Assembly: GCF_014839805.1 (NCBI RefSeq)
Contig: NC_051134.1
Span: forward strand, 11,873,170-11,937,169
Direction of reading: 5' to 3'
DNA from: Manduca sexta
Taxonomy: Eukaryota; Arthropoda; Insecta; Lepidoptera; Sphingidae
DNA length: 64,000 nt
Under the pieces are notes generated by a model that was given only the letters and a program-made list of their open reading frames with translations, did not search any database and had not been told where the DNA came from. This document shows, piece after piece, positions 1 through 13,531 of the stretch. Each line of letters begins with the position of its first letter. The stretch's first letter is position 1. The position numbers were made by a program, and so were the translations under genes.

Positions 1-2261
1 CTATTAATACCTCAACTTATAAGAATTGTTTCACAACACTTTCAACAATAATTTTGTGACCCAGACAATTTTTAGCTATCTAACGGGTTGCAGTAAACAG
101 TGTTGCAGATTACGTAAAACCAGGAGTTTTAACATAAAAGATCAATCAGTCACTGTCGCCACATCATAAAATACAATAACTATATAGACGTGGTAATTTA
201 TTTTTCATCAGTTATATTCTATTGGCGATTACGTTGTTTTTAGCAATACATGGCATTTTTCTCCGTCTAGCATTTACTATTAAGTAAAAATCGCCCACGA
301 AGTGCTGCACGGATGCATGTGTGCATAAACACTGTTTTATTACTTTGAAACGCAACTAATCTGCGGTTAAAGAGGTCTTTAATCTCTGTTGCACAAGAGC
401 GTTGAAAGTTTATCGCGACCGTATTTGGCTTTTGCTATAAACTTTACGACGCCGTTTTGTACAAAAACACCATACGACTGAACGATCGTTTGAATCTATA
501 AACACATCGGAGGCACGGTTCTTAAAGATTTAGCGGCGCGTCAGCCAGGCCGAATATTTTAATTCGAAACGGTTTTTTAGTTCTTAGTTTTAGTATTTTA
601 CTCGCACGCAAACGTTGATATGCGTGAATTGTTATACCGAGAAATAATAAAAATATTAGTTTACTCATTAAAAAAATCTAGAACAATTCTCACGTTCTAG
701 TTCCTAAACAATAACGTGTTAGCAGTAACAATTAATTCATTTTATTATTTTTCATTTGCGTACGAGTATACCTACATTAGAAAATATATTATGTAACACA
801 CACCTGAGTCGATTTTTTATAGTACTAAAACAAAAGGGCGAAGTATATACCTACGTTTTATAGCAAGCAACACAGTTGTGTATGAAGAGCAAATACCCTG
901 TCTACATTTAATCTCTTATCATCTGTAGAAATAAGTGAAACTGGTGAAAACTTCCACGTAACTAAATTTTCAAGGCTTTACGGAATAAGAAATGAGTCAC
1001 ATACATATTCTATGATTTAAATATTATTTTGTGGACATGTTATTTACTAAAAAGAATAGCATAGAGATTAATAAAATTCACCCAAAAGAATATTCTTCTC
1101 AAATTATTACAATTTCTATAAACTCACACACTTTTATTATCTGGTCAGCTCTGATGTCTAATCACAAAAATACTCACACAGTCTGTTCGAACGCAATTAG
1201 AATATAAAGAAGCCTGAGACATGGCCGGGGAATAAGAATTACAACTTTTAGATCTTGAAATATTCAATTATTACAATTAAAATTTACTGATCATTGGTTC
1301 TAAATAAACTATTTCACTTTAAAAAGGCACGTTTTCTCGATTAGTGTTACTATAAGTTTTAATTATTTTTAGATTATATTAGGTTTTATAGAACTTCTCT
1401 TAAGAGTTCTGCAATTAATGGGAAGGCTTATAAGATAGTCAACACGGTCTTCAGTTGAACAACTAATAGTCGTAGTTTCAAGAAAATTATATTGACTTTT
1501 TCAAAAAAATTACACATTGACAACGAGTCCTTAAAACTTTAAATGTAGTAACTAGTAAGATTTAATTTAACTTAAATGATAAAAATCATTTTTATTTTAC
1601 GACTTCGAGTCTGCATATTAATGACTTAAATTTGAATGACGGGTATCTCGATTAGACACTTACAGTCTTATATATAAAAAAATCGTAAAGCTATTCTTAG
1701 TTTAACCACAAAGGAGAATGCCCATTTTTGTATGAAAGTTGGGCTACGCTTGCGTCTGTACAAAACCTTCACTAAACTATAGGGAATATATTCTAAATCT
1801 TATATAAATTGAAAACAGTTGGATATTCGATGGGAGTGCGGAGTAATAAGAATTTTATTAACTCGGTTATTTTGAGGTTAAGTATGGACTACAATAATGT
1901 ACGGTAAAGTACCTACGTGTCTAATTAAGTTCAGTATTGCAGAACCTATTTGATATTGCTATAAACAATTATTGGACATTCATTTCACTTAGCTTTAATC
2001 GCCCTTATAAGAATCTGATAGGTATTAACATATCTGATGAGACGAAGCTCCAATAAAACTTCTAAGATAGTATGGCGGAATATTAGTTTTTCCACTGAGC
2101 ATATACTACCCGACCCTTTGTGTAAGTACATATTTTTCTGACTTATGACATATTCTATTACATGGATTAACTTAATCTTTATATTCACCTACCATTATCT
2201 CATTTCAATATGGCGTCAACACATATTGTAGAATAGATTCAGCTTAGTTTTTATTTATTTG
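1..2261. other. AT-rich non-coding stretch, nothing recognised
   Basis: The stretch has stop codons in all frames, no convincing exon and no terminal-repeat element that I can see. It is probably intron or intergenic sequence. Confidence 0.5.
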
Positions 2262-2526
2262 ACTGCCTCGGTGGCGTAGTTGTATAGCATGTCCGGTACA
2301 CTAGCGCTCTGAGGTCCTGGGTTCGAATCTCGGGTCGGGCAAAGTGATATTTGGGTTTTTCTGCTCAGTATCAGCCCGGAGTCTGGAATTTGTGCCCGAT
2401 ATGGCGATAGGCTCGCCCCCTATCACATCATGGGACGGAACATACTTGGCGAAAAGTGGGTGCCCTAGTTGCGCCTCTGCATACCCCTTCGGGGATAAAA
2501 TGCGTGATGTTATGTATGTATGTAGT
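2262..2526 (+). repeat. tRNA-derived SINE
   Basis: The 5' part resembles a tRNA gene. An A-box-like stretch (GGTGGCGTAGTTG) is followed about 40 bases later by a B box (GGTTCGAATCTC), as RNA polymerase III promoters require. A non-tRNA body follows, with the pieces ATGGCGATAGG and CCCTATCACATCATGGG, and it ends in a short ATGT microsatellite. Diverged copies of the same family lie at 35.8 kb (plus) and 42.1 kb (minus), which shows that this is a dispersed element and not a tRNA gene. Confidence 0.8.
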
Positions 2527-2660
2527 TTTTATGACCGGCCGCATACCTGACGCCAACCCTCTTTGGAGGATTCCGATCCCAGGCAAGTCATGTCAGAAAC
2601 ACCGAGATAAAATGTTGCTTGGCCTGGAAATCGAACAGGAACCCAGAAACTAACTTCACA
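2527..2660 (-). repeat. possible second SINE fragment, opposite orientation
   Basis: Read on the minus strand, this segment has a B-box-like core (GTTCGATTTCC) near its start at about 2640, followed by sequence typical of SINE bodies. It abuts the microsatellite tail of the plus-strand SINE, so the two may be a head-to-tail junction of elements. There is no clear A box, so this is tentative. Confidence 0.3.
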
Positions 2661-2852
2661 GCTTGATTAGGCTAATAGTTACTTATCATAGGAAAAGAAA
2701 AATAAAACAAATACGAAATCTGATGTATATTTTTAAACAGATGTGTATTTTTGATAGATATGGCTTTCCAGAAAACAGACAAGAACTTGATGTGGCCGCA
2801 ACACGCTTATAATACTGCTGAAGTGAGTGAATGACTTGCAGTGCTGGTCGGG

Positions 2853-2934
2853 TCATGTCATGTCGTTGTTGTCTGTGAAACTCTCTATTAACTGATCTGC
2901 AGCAGGCAGCACAAATTCATTCCAGCCTTGAAAC
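2853..2934 (-). CDS. candidate terminal coding exon of an unrecognised gene
   Basis: A pyrimidine-containing acceptor (TATTTTAG) is followed on the minus strand by one split-codon base, then 26 open codons and a TGA stop. The peptide begins FQGWNEFVLPAADQL and ends in FTDNNDMT. Its composition is protein-like, but I do not recognise the family. No canonical AATAAA was found in the next 200 bases, which weakens the call. It could be the last exon of a long minus-strand gene, possibly the one whose putative first exon is at 11.5 kb, but that link is only positional. Confidence 0.3.
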
Positions 2935-5900
2935 CTAAAATATAATGTAGAAGTTCAGATTATTATTATTGTTAAACCGTGTTCTTTAGTTTTTGCAAGT
3001 TTTTTCACACGTTGTGGGTAGGTTAATAATAATCTAGATAACTTACAAACTGGATAGCCTGACTAAGAAATATACTTATCGTTGCTGTGGCACCGCAATG
3101 GTGCAGTTAATACATCGCCGGGATATGTCGTCACGATTAACTGTCCTGAGTCTAGGCTCTAGACGACATTGTGTTACTGCCTTCCGTCTCAAAGTTCGGA
3201 ACACACACTATACACGTTGTTTCTTAACAGTGAATTTCTCGAGTCAACATTAAAATACATAAGAATAACACTCTGATCTTGAGTAAAATATTTTAATAAT
3301 GAAATATTTTCAATTCAATTCAATTCCATTCAGACAAATCTAAAGTGTCAAAATGTCATTAATTTTAGTTGCCAGTGTAATAAAAATCAGTACCCATATA
3401 TGCATTTAATTAAAAATAAAGTCCAGACATGTTTTAGCTGACTTGAGTATTTCTGTCAATGCAAATACAAGTCGCCATTTGTTTGTTTTTAGAATGATTA
3501 ATATTTTATCTTTTTTACCAGCTATTTGGAGTTTGGTCATAATTATTAAGTAAAATATATTTTTTTATAACAATATTTTTGTTTAATGAATAATATATTT
3601 AATCTATATATTATAGATTCAAGTACAAGCACATTTATCGTGCATATTAACTTTTTTATTCCATTTAAAAGGGGAATTTGTTATAAATTGGTATCAATTC
3701 GCCATATTGGCAGTAAATTATCCGGTGTTTGATTTGCAACAATTAAACAACTTTTTTTTTCATATCTTTAAAACCCCTATTTGCTCATGACTGAAATAAA
3801 TACAAATGAAGTAATAATTAAAATTATGATTTTACATGGTTATTTGGTTAAGACGCATGACTGACGCAAAGATAGCCTGGTTTTGGGCATTGTCCTTTAC
3901 TCGATCAGCTGTAAGTCAAATCTTGCATCTTAATAAGGTTTAAACTAGGAAACCGGTGATGTTTTTACAGCTATTTAAGCAATTCTTAACCACCTCTTAA
4001 AGCTAAAACAAGTTTATAATTAAGCCTGCAAATACCATCTTAAAGAATCTCTAAATACCTCATTATTACCATCTAGAATTATATAGATTAATCCACGGAT
4101 TTAGTCACATTCTTTAGGTAAAATACAGAAACGGTAAGCTCGTGGAATAGAGCAAAATTATCTTTAAACTGTGAGGAATGACTCATGTAAAAAGCATACA
4201 TGTTATTAGACGAACAAGCGATGATTAGATAACAAATACAAGCAATGGACGGTCGGCAGGGGTCGTGGGTTGACTGGTACTAACCATGTCAATATGACAT
4301 TCATTAGGTCGATATAAAATAATGCGTGGATTCGCAGTATCAAGCTTATCAAAATCATTTAAATAGTATGTACAGCAGAGGATGTCATATTCAACATCAG
4401 CATTGGCATTGGCATTGACATTAGGTGACATCTCTAGAAATCACCTAATGTAGAAAAATTCCGACAGAATCGCATGTCGGTCAACGAATAAAGGAAGAGT
4501 GGCATCGTGATATACAAGAATCGTGGTACATGGCAAATTTTTTAGAATAAGATATTAGAGGTTTGAGGATTTCAGCCTTCAAGTTTCACTGACTATAATT
4601 ACAAAGCGTTCATTCTACGTCAGTCGTCGTGAGACAGTCAGTTACACCGGCAGGATGAGTCAGCCTCATGGTTTATGCCCACAAAAAAGCTGTGTCAAGT
4701 TTTTTTAATTAAACTTTTTCAAGAACGACCTCATTAGAAACATTAACAGTGGTTGATGAGATACGGTCAAAGTTGTCGGCGGACGCGGAAAGTGTATGCG
4801 AGTCGCGCACGTCACACGTCACGATCGTGACCTCGCAGGTTCAACGAACGAACTCGTCACAGCCGGCTCACTCCTATGCGTCAGCTCACCACTGTCTCAC
4901 GGACTAAATCACACTCACTCGTGCGCTTTTCAATGAGTTCAATGTAGCTGCCAAAAATATCCCGCGCCGTTATGGGAGGCTTGTAACGACACGCCAATGG
5001 CTAATGTTTGATCAAACTTGCGATGCTATGTTAGACTCGAAATGGCTATAGAAATACGACGTTTACTCACAGATAAGCCATTAATGGGTTCGTTGGGTTT
5101 ATTTTTATTAATTCAATGTAACTATTCAGTATATTGAGAAGCTAAGATAAATTAATAAAAAATCCATAAATTACAAGATAAGATTATTTGTAAAAAAACT
5201 TCCAAAATAGTTAGTTAATAATAGATAACTATCGAAAAAAAATGATTTCCTGAGTGATATTTAGTAGGTTCTCCCACGAAAATAATGCTATGATCACATA
5301 ATATATTTGTATTTATTGCTTTTTAATTTAATTAACCACAGCAGTATTGAAAGTAGCCAATGAAGGCAATTAGCCAATGTCTTAAATGAACGAACAAGGC
5401 ACGTTATTGATTGTTAAATCGTTAAAGTATTCTAAAAAAATCCAAGGACAATCTCATCTATCTGGAATCTGGGTTAAATAGGTATACATATTTTCAAGTG
5501 TATAGAGTAGGTTTGGAGAAATATTTTTTCTGCTAACCAAGGGACAACAGCATACATTGATTTCGCCAGGAAACTCGTAACTCGTGTTCCATCATGATTT
5601 GTGGCACAACAAAATACGTAACTGTCCATCAAGGCAGTTTCTGAATGTATAGATAACAAGTTATTCAAGTATAACGGGTAAGGAGACCGAACGAGGGCGT
5701 AGCGCTCATGTTGCTTGAGGAGACGAACAAACAACGGATTTACGCAATACAAACAATGGACATCAAAACCACGTAATTAACCCGTTCCGTACCGGGGACC
5801 ATCGCTGATCAAATCAGAAAGAATTAATATTTGCAATTAATATTTGCAAAAATAAATTATCTTAATGGTGTAATTTGTGCAATTAGTCGTTCAGTATGAA

Positions 5901-8900
5901 AAATGGCCATTTAAATTGTTCAAGAAAGGAATGCTGATTGTGAATGTAGAATTGAGGGTTGCAAAATTTCATAAGCTGAAATAATGTAGCTAAGGAGTCG
6001 CCGTAACTATTTTATAATTAAGCTCATAAAACATTGTAAACAAATACGACACGATCTTCTCTGTATATTGTCTGGATACCACCATTTTAATGAAAATCCT
6101 ACTAATATTCGAGCTTCGTTTTACTTCACGAAAAATATCACTCATAAAATGTTCGCCAAGTAGCATTACATTTTACTGATATTAGATATTTTAGCGACTG
6201 GCCTCGATCGACCACAATTAAATCAACAGAGCGATGTCTCATTGTCGTATCAATAAAGAGCAATCATTGTTCGCGAGGCAGCACAGATAGCGGCGCATGA
6301 ATGGGCGCTATTTCCTCCCGCTATAACTGACGCCATTAGGTTTTTTTGCACGATTACGGCGTCCCACACCTCTACACGCACCTAGACTAGGTAACTGGCA
6401 CAGGGGATAACTTAGCTCCACCTCCTAAACTGTAGTCGTGAACGATACTTGCCCGCATTTTTAAACATTTCAATTACAGTTAGCATTTAAAAATGCTGTG
6501 CTATAAATTACAATAAATTTATAACGCTCTCTTGACAAATAAAATATGGCGGTCTAGATAGATTTCGTACGTTCTACATTTATTGAATTTCGAGTTAATT
6601 TAATACACATAAGTAAAGAAATATACTTTATATCGAGTGAGCGAAACGCTTTCAGAAAGTGGCTTCCTAAATGTATGATTTATGAGGGTTTTGTGATAGG
6701 CTTCATTAGGACTAAAATAGACTACGACGAAACTCTGGGTCATTAACCACTATTATGTGAGTCACAGATGTTTTTGTACAGTTAATTAATGGATATAAAC
6801 CAATAGATTAATGGGAACTGTTGCTAGTTTTACATCGCATTTCTTTGCGAGCGTTGATAAAGTTTGTAGAAAACTAAAAATATTCCAACGTTGGGCCTTG
6901 CACGGGTATACCATAATTGTACACTAACCGAACTAGAGCCTGCAAGTTGCATCACTGCCAACTCCCATCGAGTGTATTATAATCGTAAGCTTTTAAAAGA
7001 ATAATATGTAAAATAATTGATAGCATCATATTCAAAATATTATACAAATAATTTCTGACTAATCCGAAGCAAGTTTCAATTAAATACAGCCAGCGTATAA
7101 GTAGGAGGTCGTTAGTCAGAATTCAAAGAAGCCCTTATACGACACAATAAAGTAAATTATATTATGTACATATTGAAAGACCTTCGTACTTCGTAGAACG
7201 AACAAAAATGGAAATAAAGTTATTATAATCCAGCTAGCTCGGATCGAGTTCCGTCGTCATTCACATAAGACCATTGACCTATGAATAAGTGAATATTAAT
7301 CAATTACTATCCTGTCGACAAAAGAAACTATTAAAATACTGTATACTGTGAGTTGTGACTTGTGACCCCTGCGCGAGTTTGATAGATCGTTTAGCACCGC
7401 AACTCAGAGGATGCAAATAGATTTTCAAATTGGATATTTCCTATTTGCCGTTTCCTATCGCAATGTATGCAAAAGTTAGTACAATAATTATTTAGTTGCT
7501 TATTACGTGGCTACCGCGATTCATTATTAGTGCTGGTCATTAAATATGGTCTCCATAATCGTCACAACGCGATGAGCCAATGTGTTTGGTATTAATTTAT
7601 CGATATCTCTTTAGTACTCTTACCTCATAATACTTAGATATATTGTTTAGCAAAAGTAATTAAGACAAAATAAACAAACAATTATATGTCTTATAATATT
7701 TCATTTACAATTTTGGTGTTACATAATTAATATTTTTTCAAACTTCACATATTTTTTATAATTATTCTATACTCTAACACTGTGAAGGAAAGCTATTGAG
7801 GAAATCCGCATGTCATTAGCGGAATAATAATTTCTAATACGTGTGTCATTTCTGTCAATATGTTCTATTTATTTAAGAACTTGTTTGAGTAGTTCTATTT
7901 AAACATCTATATAAAATTTCTCACAAGTCAGAACTCATGTTTTATGCAACTCATTATGTTGTTTATTTAATATTGTGTCATGGAAAAATAATATTTGCGT
8001 TTGCATCTATTTAATAATATGTCAAGAATATTGGAATTGTGTAGACAGCTTTTTGTTTGTTATAGTGCTAAAATAAAAAGAAACATGTCAGGGCCACTTA
8101 ATGATTCATTCTATCACGTCTCCAATAAAAACAATGTACAAATCGCATTACCGCTATATTTACACTTAAAATGAGCTTTATTACAAAGTAAACTAGACCC
8201 ATTAATATTTTCAAGAGGTTTCGTTTAACAATTCAGTTCTGAGGCTGTGGAACAGCGAGCACTGCCGAGAAGTAGGCAGAAACGGCATCTGATTTATGAT
8301 GACTCAGAATTTAGGAACAGGTTTTTCGCGAAGTAATGTCGAAACGCTAGCCACGCGGCCGTTGTGAGAATGTAGGACAAAAATGATTGATCTCATTTTA
8401 ATAATATGAAAACTGAAATAGGCAGGAGTGATGGTACATAGAGATATTATATTAATTTTGCTGTCTATACAAATAAAATAAATGTAAAATAAGTGTCTTT
8501 TTATTATTTTATGTGACTTCAAAATAAGTCTGAACAGCATTTTTCGGAGATAGATTCGCGAGTAGGTAAAATGCCTTCAAATAATATCTACTTGACCAGG
8601 AGGTACGTTTGATGATAAAATAATAATAATAGGCAATTTAGAACAAGATTACTCATGCCCAAATTTCCGTTCATTATTATTCTTACAAATGCGGTTTTTC
8701 TGATATTTTTTTTTAATATTATGTAAAACTGACTGACGACATGAGCAAGCCATTCGCCTGATCAGAATCGTCACGACTCATAGAAAATATCAACACCATC
8801 GAAGACTACTAAGCACTGCACGATACTGAACTTCGCTCGTCATTCTAAGATGTTCAGTAACTACACTGACTACAATTTTCTTCAAACCGGAAGACAATGG

Positions 8901-9604
8901 TGCTTACCAACACCGCTGTCGGCAATTGCGTCATCATTTCAAAACTAGTCGCAATAATAAGTAAATTAATGAAATCGTGTTTCTGGTTTGAATTTTGATG
9001 GCTCATAAGTATATGAACAAACTAATAATGTCTACCTTCATATTGTGTAGGTGCCTGTCTTTGAGTGTTTAAGTCTCACAATACTTCCTCATTAGCTGGC
9101 ATGGCTATTGCAGCCATAATTATAAAATGTATCCTCTTTACAGGAAGTCAAAGAAAGATAGTTCTTAGGTAATTATATTAAAGTTGTATAAACAAAGAAT
9201 AAACAATAATTATTCATATGTTAATTTTTAACATCTGGCTTTTGAAGTCTCACTAAATTAATGTTCTATTGCATATATCATATAAATTTCATTCATTTTA
9301 TAGATATGTTCTGCATTTATGTTATAACAAAACTAATTAAACTTGTATTATATTTGAAGAACTAATTAACAAACTATATACTAATTATTTAAATTATTGA
9401 GTAGAATATTATCCTTATTGTCAAGAGTAGTACAGAGAGTCAGAATTTAATCCATTGTATTAAAGATGTGTTCTAAAATATGTATATTGTACATGGTTCG
9501 AAACAATATAAACACATATCTCTTTTGCTTAGAGAAATTTAAAAACATGCACCCATGTGTGAATTCATCAGACTTGCATTATCTAACTAATAATATTAAT
9601 TTGA
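2935..9604. other. AT-rich intron or intergenic sequence
   Basis: No gene is recognised. The only compositional departures are two CpG-richer patches at about 4770-4930 and 6225-6420, either of which could be a promoter or 5' exon. A short direct duplication (ATTAATATTTGCA, twice) lies near 5823. Minus-strand open stretches at 4225-4431, 5474-5752 and 8304-8540 have no supporting splice sites or homology. Confidence 0.4.
4770..4930. promoter_or_regulatory. CpG-rich patch, possible promoter or 5' exon
   Basis: The sequence here is rich in CG dinucleotides (for example GTCGGCGGACGCGG and GCGAGTCGCGCACGTCACACGTCACGATCG). The several kilobases on either side are strongly AT-rich. It contains a near-palindromic CACGTCACACGTCACGATCGTGACC segment with CRE-like GTCAC or CGTCA cores. 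No ORF or TATA box was clear. Confidence 0.2.
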
Positions 9605-9712
9605 AAGTTTATAATACTGTTTGAATGTTTGTTAGAAGTTGATGCAGAAATAGCTGAACGGATTTGGATAAAATTTGATACACAGATAAATCATCATAAA
9701 TGTATGATTGTA
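9605..9712 (-). repeat. remnant of a dispersed lepidopteran repeat
   Basis: The stretch includes ATAGCTGAACGGATTTGG and a segment resembling AATTTGATACACAGAT. It resembles the copies at 36.1 kb (same orientation) and 43.3 kb (opposite orientation), whose consensus reads on the other strand as 'CCAAATTTCATCCAAATCCG...'. Only the conserved end is recognisable here. Confidence 0.35.
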
Positions 9713-11503
9713 CTGATGTTGGTGCTGGTGTTGTACAGATGACACTATGGATAGCTATAGTGTTGTAGGGACTTCTATAGCAACAAGGCTTTTCATGTGA
9801 GTCCACAAATATATAATATTAACATTTAAAAATTGCAGTTATAATGTTCCACAACTACTAAGTTAAAAGAATGTTTTCCATAACAACCACTAATTAAAAT
9901 TGCTAAGGGATAATCCACACACTCGGATAACACAATAGAGTTCAAAAAGTATAATTGCCATGTTGAGCAACTGTCATGTTCATTAGCCCTGCACTTAGTG
10001 TTATTACATTACTCATATGTATTACTTCCTGTTCTTTCAACTTCCATTTAAAAGGTGACACATTCATACCACTTTAAGAGTTCTTTTAATAGTGTAAATT
10101 TTAAAGGAATATATTGAGAATTACAATGTTGTATTTGAGCTTATAGTAAACATCAGACAGTTATATGTAGATGAAGTATTTTTATTTAAAACTTGCAAAC
10201 AGAATTAATAATATCATTGTAAAAAAAACTCTTGCAATTTCTTATAATGATATTTTATCTAATTAATTAAATTACAATATATGTTATAACTTATGTATGT
10301 AATTATGTTTAACATAGTTTAAGATGGGATTAGTTAGAGCTTAGTGGAAACATCAACTTAGTTGTAAAATGTAAGCTCAATTATTGTTCATGCAATGTGA
10401 TTGAAACAGTATATTGCAAAAACCTTCCTCATATAGTGAGATGAGAGGAGGAAAATGTACTGTAATAAATAGTCCGTAATAAACTAGTTGGGGGAACTCC
10501 AATATTTAGAATTAATTTTAAAGAAAACTAAATAAAGTAAAAAAAAATAAATTAAAAATACCTACTTTTCTGAAATAGATTTATATTTAAAACTGTACAT
10601 AAAATAAGGTGATTCAAAAATGTGTACAATATAATGTTTTAATTTTAGTATTAGTTAAATTTAAAATCATTATTATTAAACTTCTAGGAAATACATTATG
10701 CATTGATTATTAATTAAAACAGTTATTCACAAATTTCTGCCTACTGGTTTGGATACTATATTATTGTTATTTTATTGCTTAGCTAACAATAAGGAAATGC
10801 ACCAATAAGTTTAAAGGGACCAAATCATATTACACCATTACATACTATGGTTTCTTACAGATTACTTCTCTAAAAATAAATATAGCATGTTGTACCAATA
10901 TGAATCATTAGCTTTGCCATAATATGCATACAAAGACAAAGGAAAGGTTAGTTCTAACTTTTGTAAAAACACAAAGTTAATACTTAGGTACATGCATTGT
11001 GTTTCATTTTATATGCTGATATCTTTATAAACAACTTATACTTTGAAAATAAAATAATATTTCAGTACTAAGTCATTTTATTTTATGTATATCACTTGTT
11101 TGTGAACAATTATGCATTAAAAGTAAACTGCTTTTATAATTTTTTTTAAACTAAAGAAAAATAAACTATTATTTTTGTAATATATACATAGACAGACAAT
11201 AGATTTATATTTTACTATTATGAAGGTAGTTAGTATGTAAAATATATACGATTGGTTACTCAATAGAACAAGCTTCCCAAATAAAACACTTCTATTGTTG
11301 TCCTACTATTGTGTACATACATTGTTATGGGCTTAGTACATTTTGGAACTATAATAACAGAGACTAGATTGAATGAATAAATACTCTCTGGCTGGTGGTA
11401 GGTAGCACGTTCGTACATGGAACAGTACTAGTGGACAACTGAGTTGGCAATGTAATTCTATTATTGTAAGTGGGTTGTATTGAAAGGTAACCATTGTACT
11501 CAC

Positions 11504-11564
11504 CACTCTCGATATATGGCAGAGCGAGAAGTAGAAATGCTGTGTATCCAATTTCACTGAACAT
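11504..11564 (-). CDS. candidate first coding exon with a signal peptide
   Basis: On the minus strand an ATG at 11564 opens a 20-codon stretch, MFSEIGYTAFLLLALPYIES, plus one base. A strong donor (GGTGAGTAC) follows directly. The hydrophobic core TAFLLLALPYI flanked by polar residues looks like a cleavable signal peptide. Ending after one base of a codon (phase 1) is common for signal-peptide exons of secreted and cell-surface proteins, and the Ly6 gene at 32 kb has the same arrangement. The upstream 100 bases are CpG-richer, as expected for a 5' UTR. I could not find the following exons, which must lie to the left and may be outside the window. Confidence 0.4.
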
Positions 11565-13531
11565 TGTAACTTCCGAACACTTTTTGTATCACTTAGGTCA
11601 TCTCACTTAAAATACAGCTGATTTCCAAACCACACAAAACCTTTGTCTGTTTTCGAGGCGAACGCATGCGCGTACAAACAATATTTTTTTATTTACATTA
11701 CAATAAAATACTAATACACTTAACACGAATCCTCATGCACTGTTACCGACGGTATCATTTATGCGATTGTTGAGACACAACTCGATTCGAAACAATAAAT
11801 AACAACACGAAACTGTACCCGTTTTGTGAATCATCAAATTAAAATGACAATATGAGATTACTAAATAAACTAACAAATAACAATTCCACCAATTTAAGTT
11901 ATTGTTTCATTATATTTTCTATTCAAAACGTCCTATTCTTATCCTAAAAAAATTAAAGTAAAATCTCAACTTCCCTTCTACCTGACATATTGGAATTGAA
12001 TAAACATTTCAGCGACTTACATACTAGTATCTGAGCATTAACTATTATGCCATCTCTTTCTGTTTATATCCTCTTCCACAGGCGAAGCATTCATTGGCCG
12101 TTTACGAAATACAGAACTACAAAATAGTTTGGATACTCTAATAAAGTAAATTATTATAATATTGCAGTATATTTTTAGAGACTAATTCGTAGGTTAATGT
12201 TATTCGCCAGTAACCTTATAAGAAATAAAATGCTATCTGCACTCTTTTGTATTTATTTGAGATTTTGACTTTAGTATTAGGTCGATTACCTTCTTCATCG
12301 ATATATATTATGTACTACGTACGTCAAGGACCTACTTCAAAATTTACTTATACCCATTTAGTAGGATAACCCCTTTCGAAACTTTGTTTACTTATACCAT
12401 TTTTTTTTATTTTCGATGAATTCAAACCTAAGGCTAAAATTTTGTTTCTTTGTTTGATTGCGCTACTACGGATTATAAAAGTTTAATTCATAAATTTCGT
12501 TGGATTCGTCAAGGGAACTAATTGAAAATTAATAACGAGGGTATTTGAGATTTTTCTTGGTGACATCATGGTCACTATATTTTATAGTATCGCCATTGAT
12601 ACGATATATTTTTTACGGGGCAATAAGTTGTAACGAGTCACAATTACGTAGACGAACTAGAAATAATTTGCTTGTAGTTATTTCGATTATCCACAGTGAC
12701 TGACATCCACCCCTTTCGGAGCTCTAGGCGATCCAATACTAGGAAAATCGTGATAAATAACCCCATTAGCAGAAACTAACTTTTAAATCTTTGACCCACC
12801 CATGCTGCTGCGAGACCGAAGAGCGATGAAGTTTTATAAAATGTATCCGAACGTTTTTATTGACTAGGAATTTCAAAAAAACAATAATTAAATATGTGCC
12901 TACATTATTATAATAAGCGCCTAATAGGGAAGATGCGATATTCTCAATTGAATGAATTTCGTATTGAATAGATCATGAGTATATCAACAAATTAAAATAC
13001 AATAATTTATAACCAAACATTGCGGTATTCAAACTAACAGTTTAAATTTTCGCGCAAAAACGGATCTTCATGCCCAGTGACGTCATACTTTTTGTCACTG
13101 GCCAATGACATATTTGTTCGCCACTGACTTGGAGATATCTTTTGAATAAATACATAGTGTTACTATGAAGTTATAAAAAAGTGGATATTCATCATTAGAT
13201 AGTAACATAAACGCGAACAATTTTCCAAGAAAAAAAATTAGAACCATGTTAGTACTATAGATTTAAATTTATAGTCAAAAATAACTTTTGGGTAGACTTC
13301 TACAATTTCCTTTCATAAACCCAACTTCCATTTTTATTCGAAAAATGTATTTCATGTTCGCAAAGAATGTTCACCTTTACAACAATAATCTTAGAAGAGT
13401 TGTCATAACATTATGAGATGTCATAGTCTAAGATCCCGCTGCAGAATTAGTGCGCTCATCGAGTATATGTTAAAAACTACATTCTTACACATATTTATGC
13501 TTAGAAGAATATATATCTACTAGGTTGCCTA
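11565..13531. other. AT-rich spacer, nothing recognised
   Basis: Apart from a possible 5' UTR and promoter for the minus-strand exon at 11.5 kb (11565-11780), no gene or element could be supported here. Confidence 0.4.

Noticed and set aside
2262..2340. Possible tRNA gene
   Set aside because: The A and B boxes are present, but the sequence does not fold as a full cloverleaf and is followed by a SINE body with other copies in the window.
4225..4431. 68-codon minus-strand ORF with NANANAD repeat
   Set aside because: Tempting amino acid composition, but no splice sites, promoter, polyadenylation signal or known domain; the repeat derives from a GCATTG tandem.
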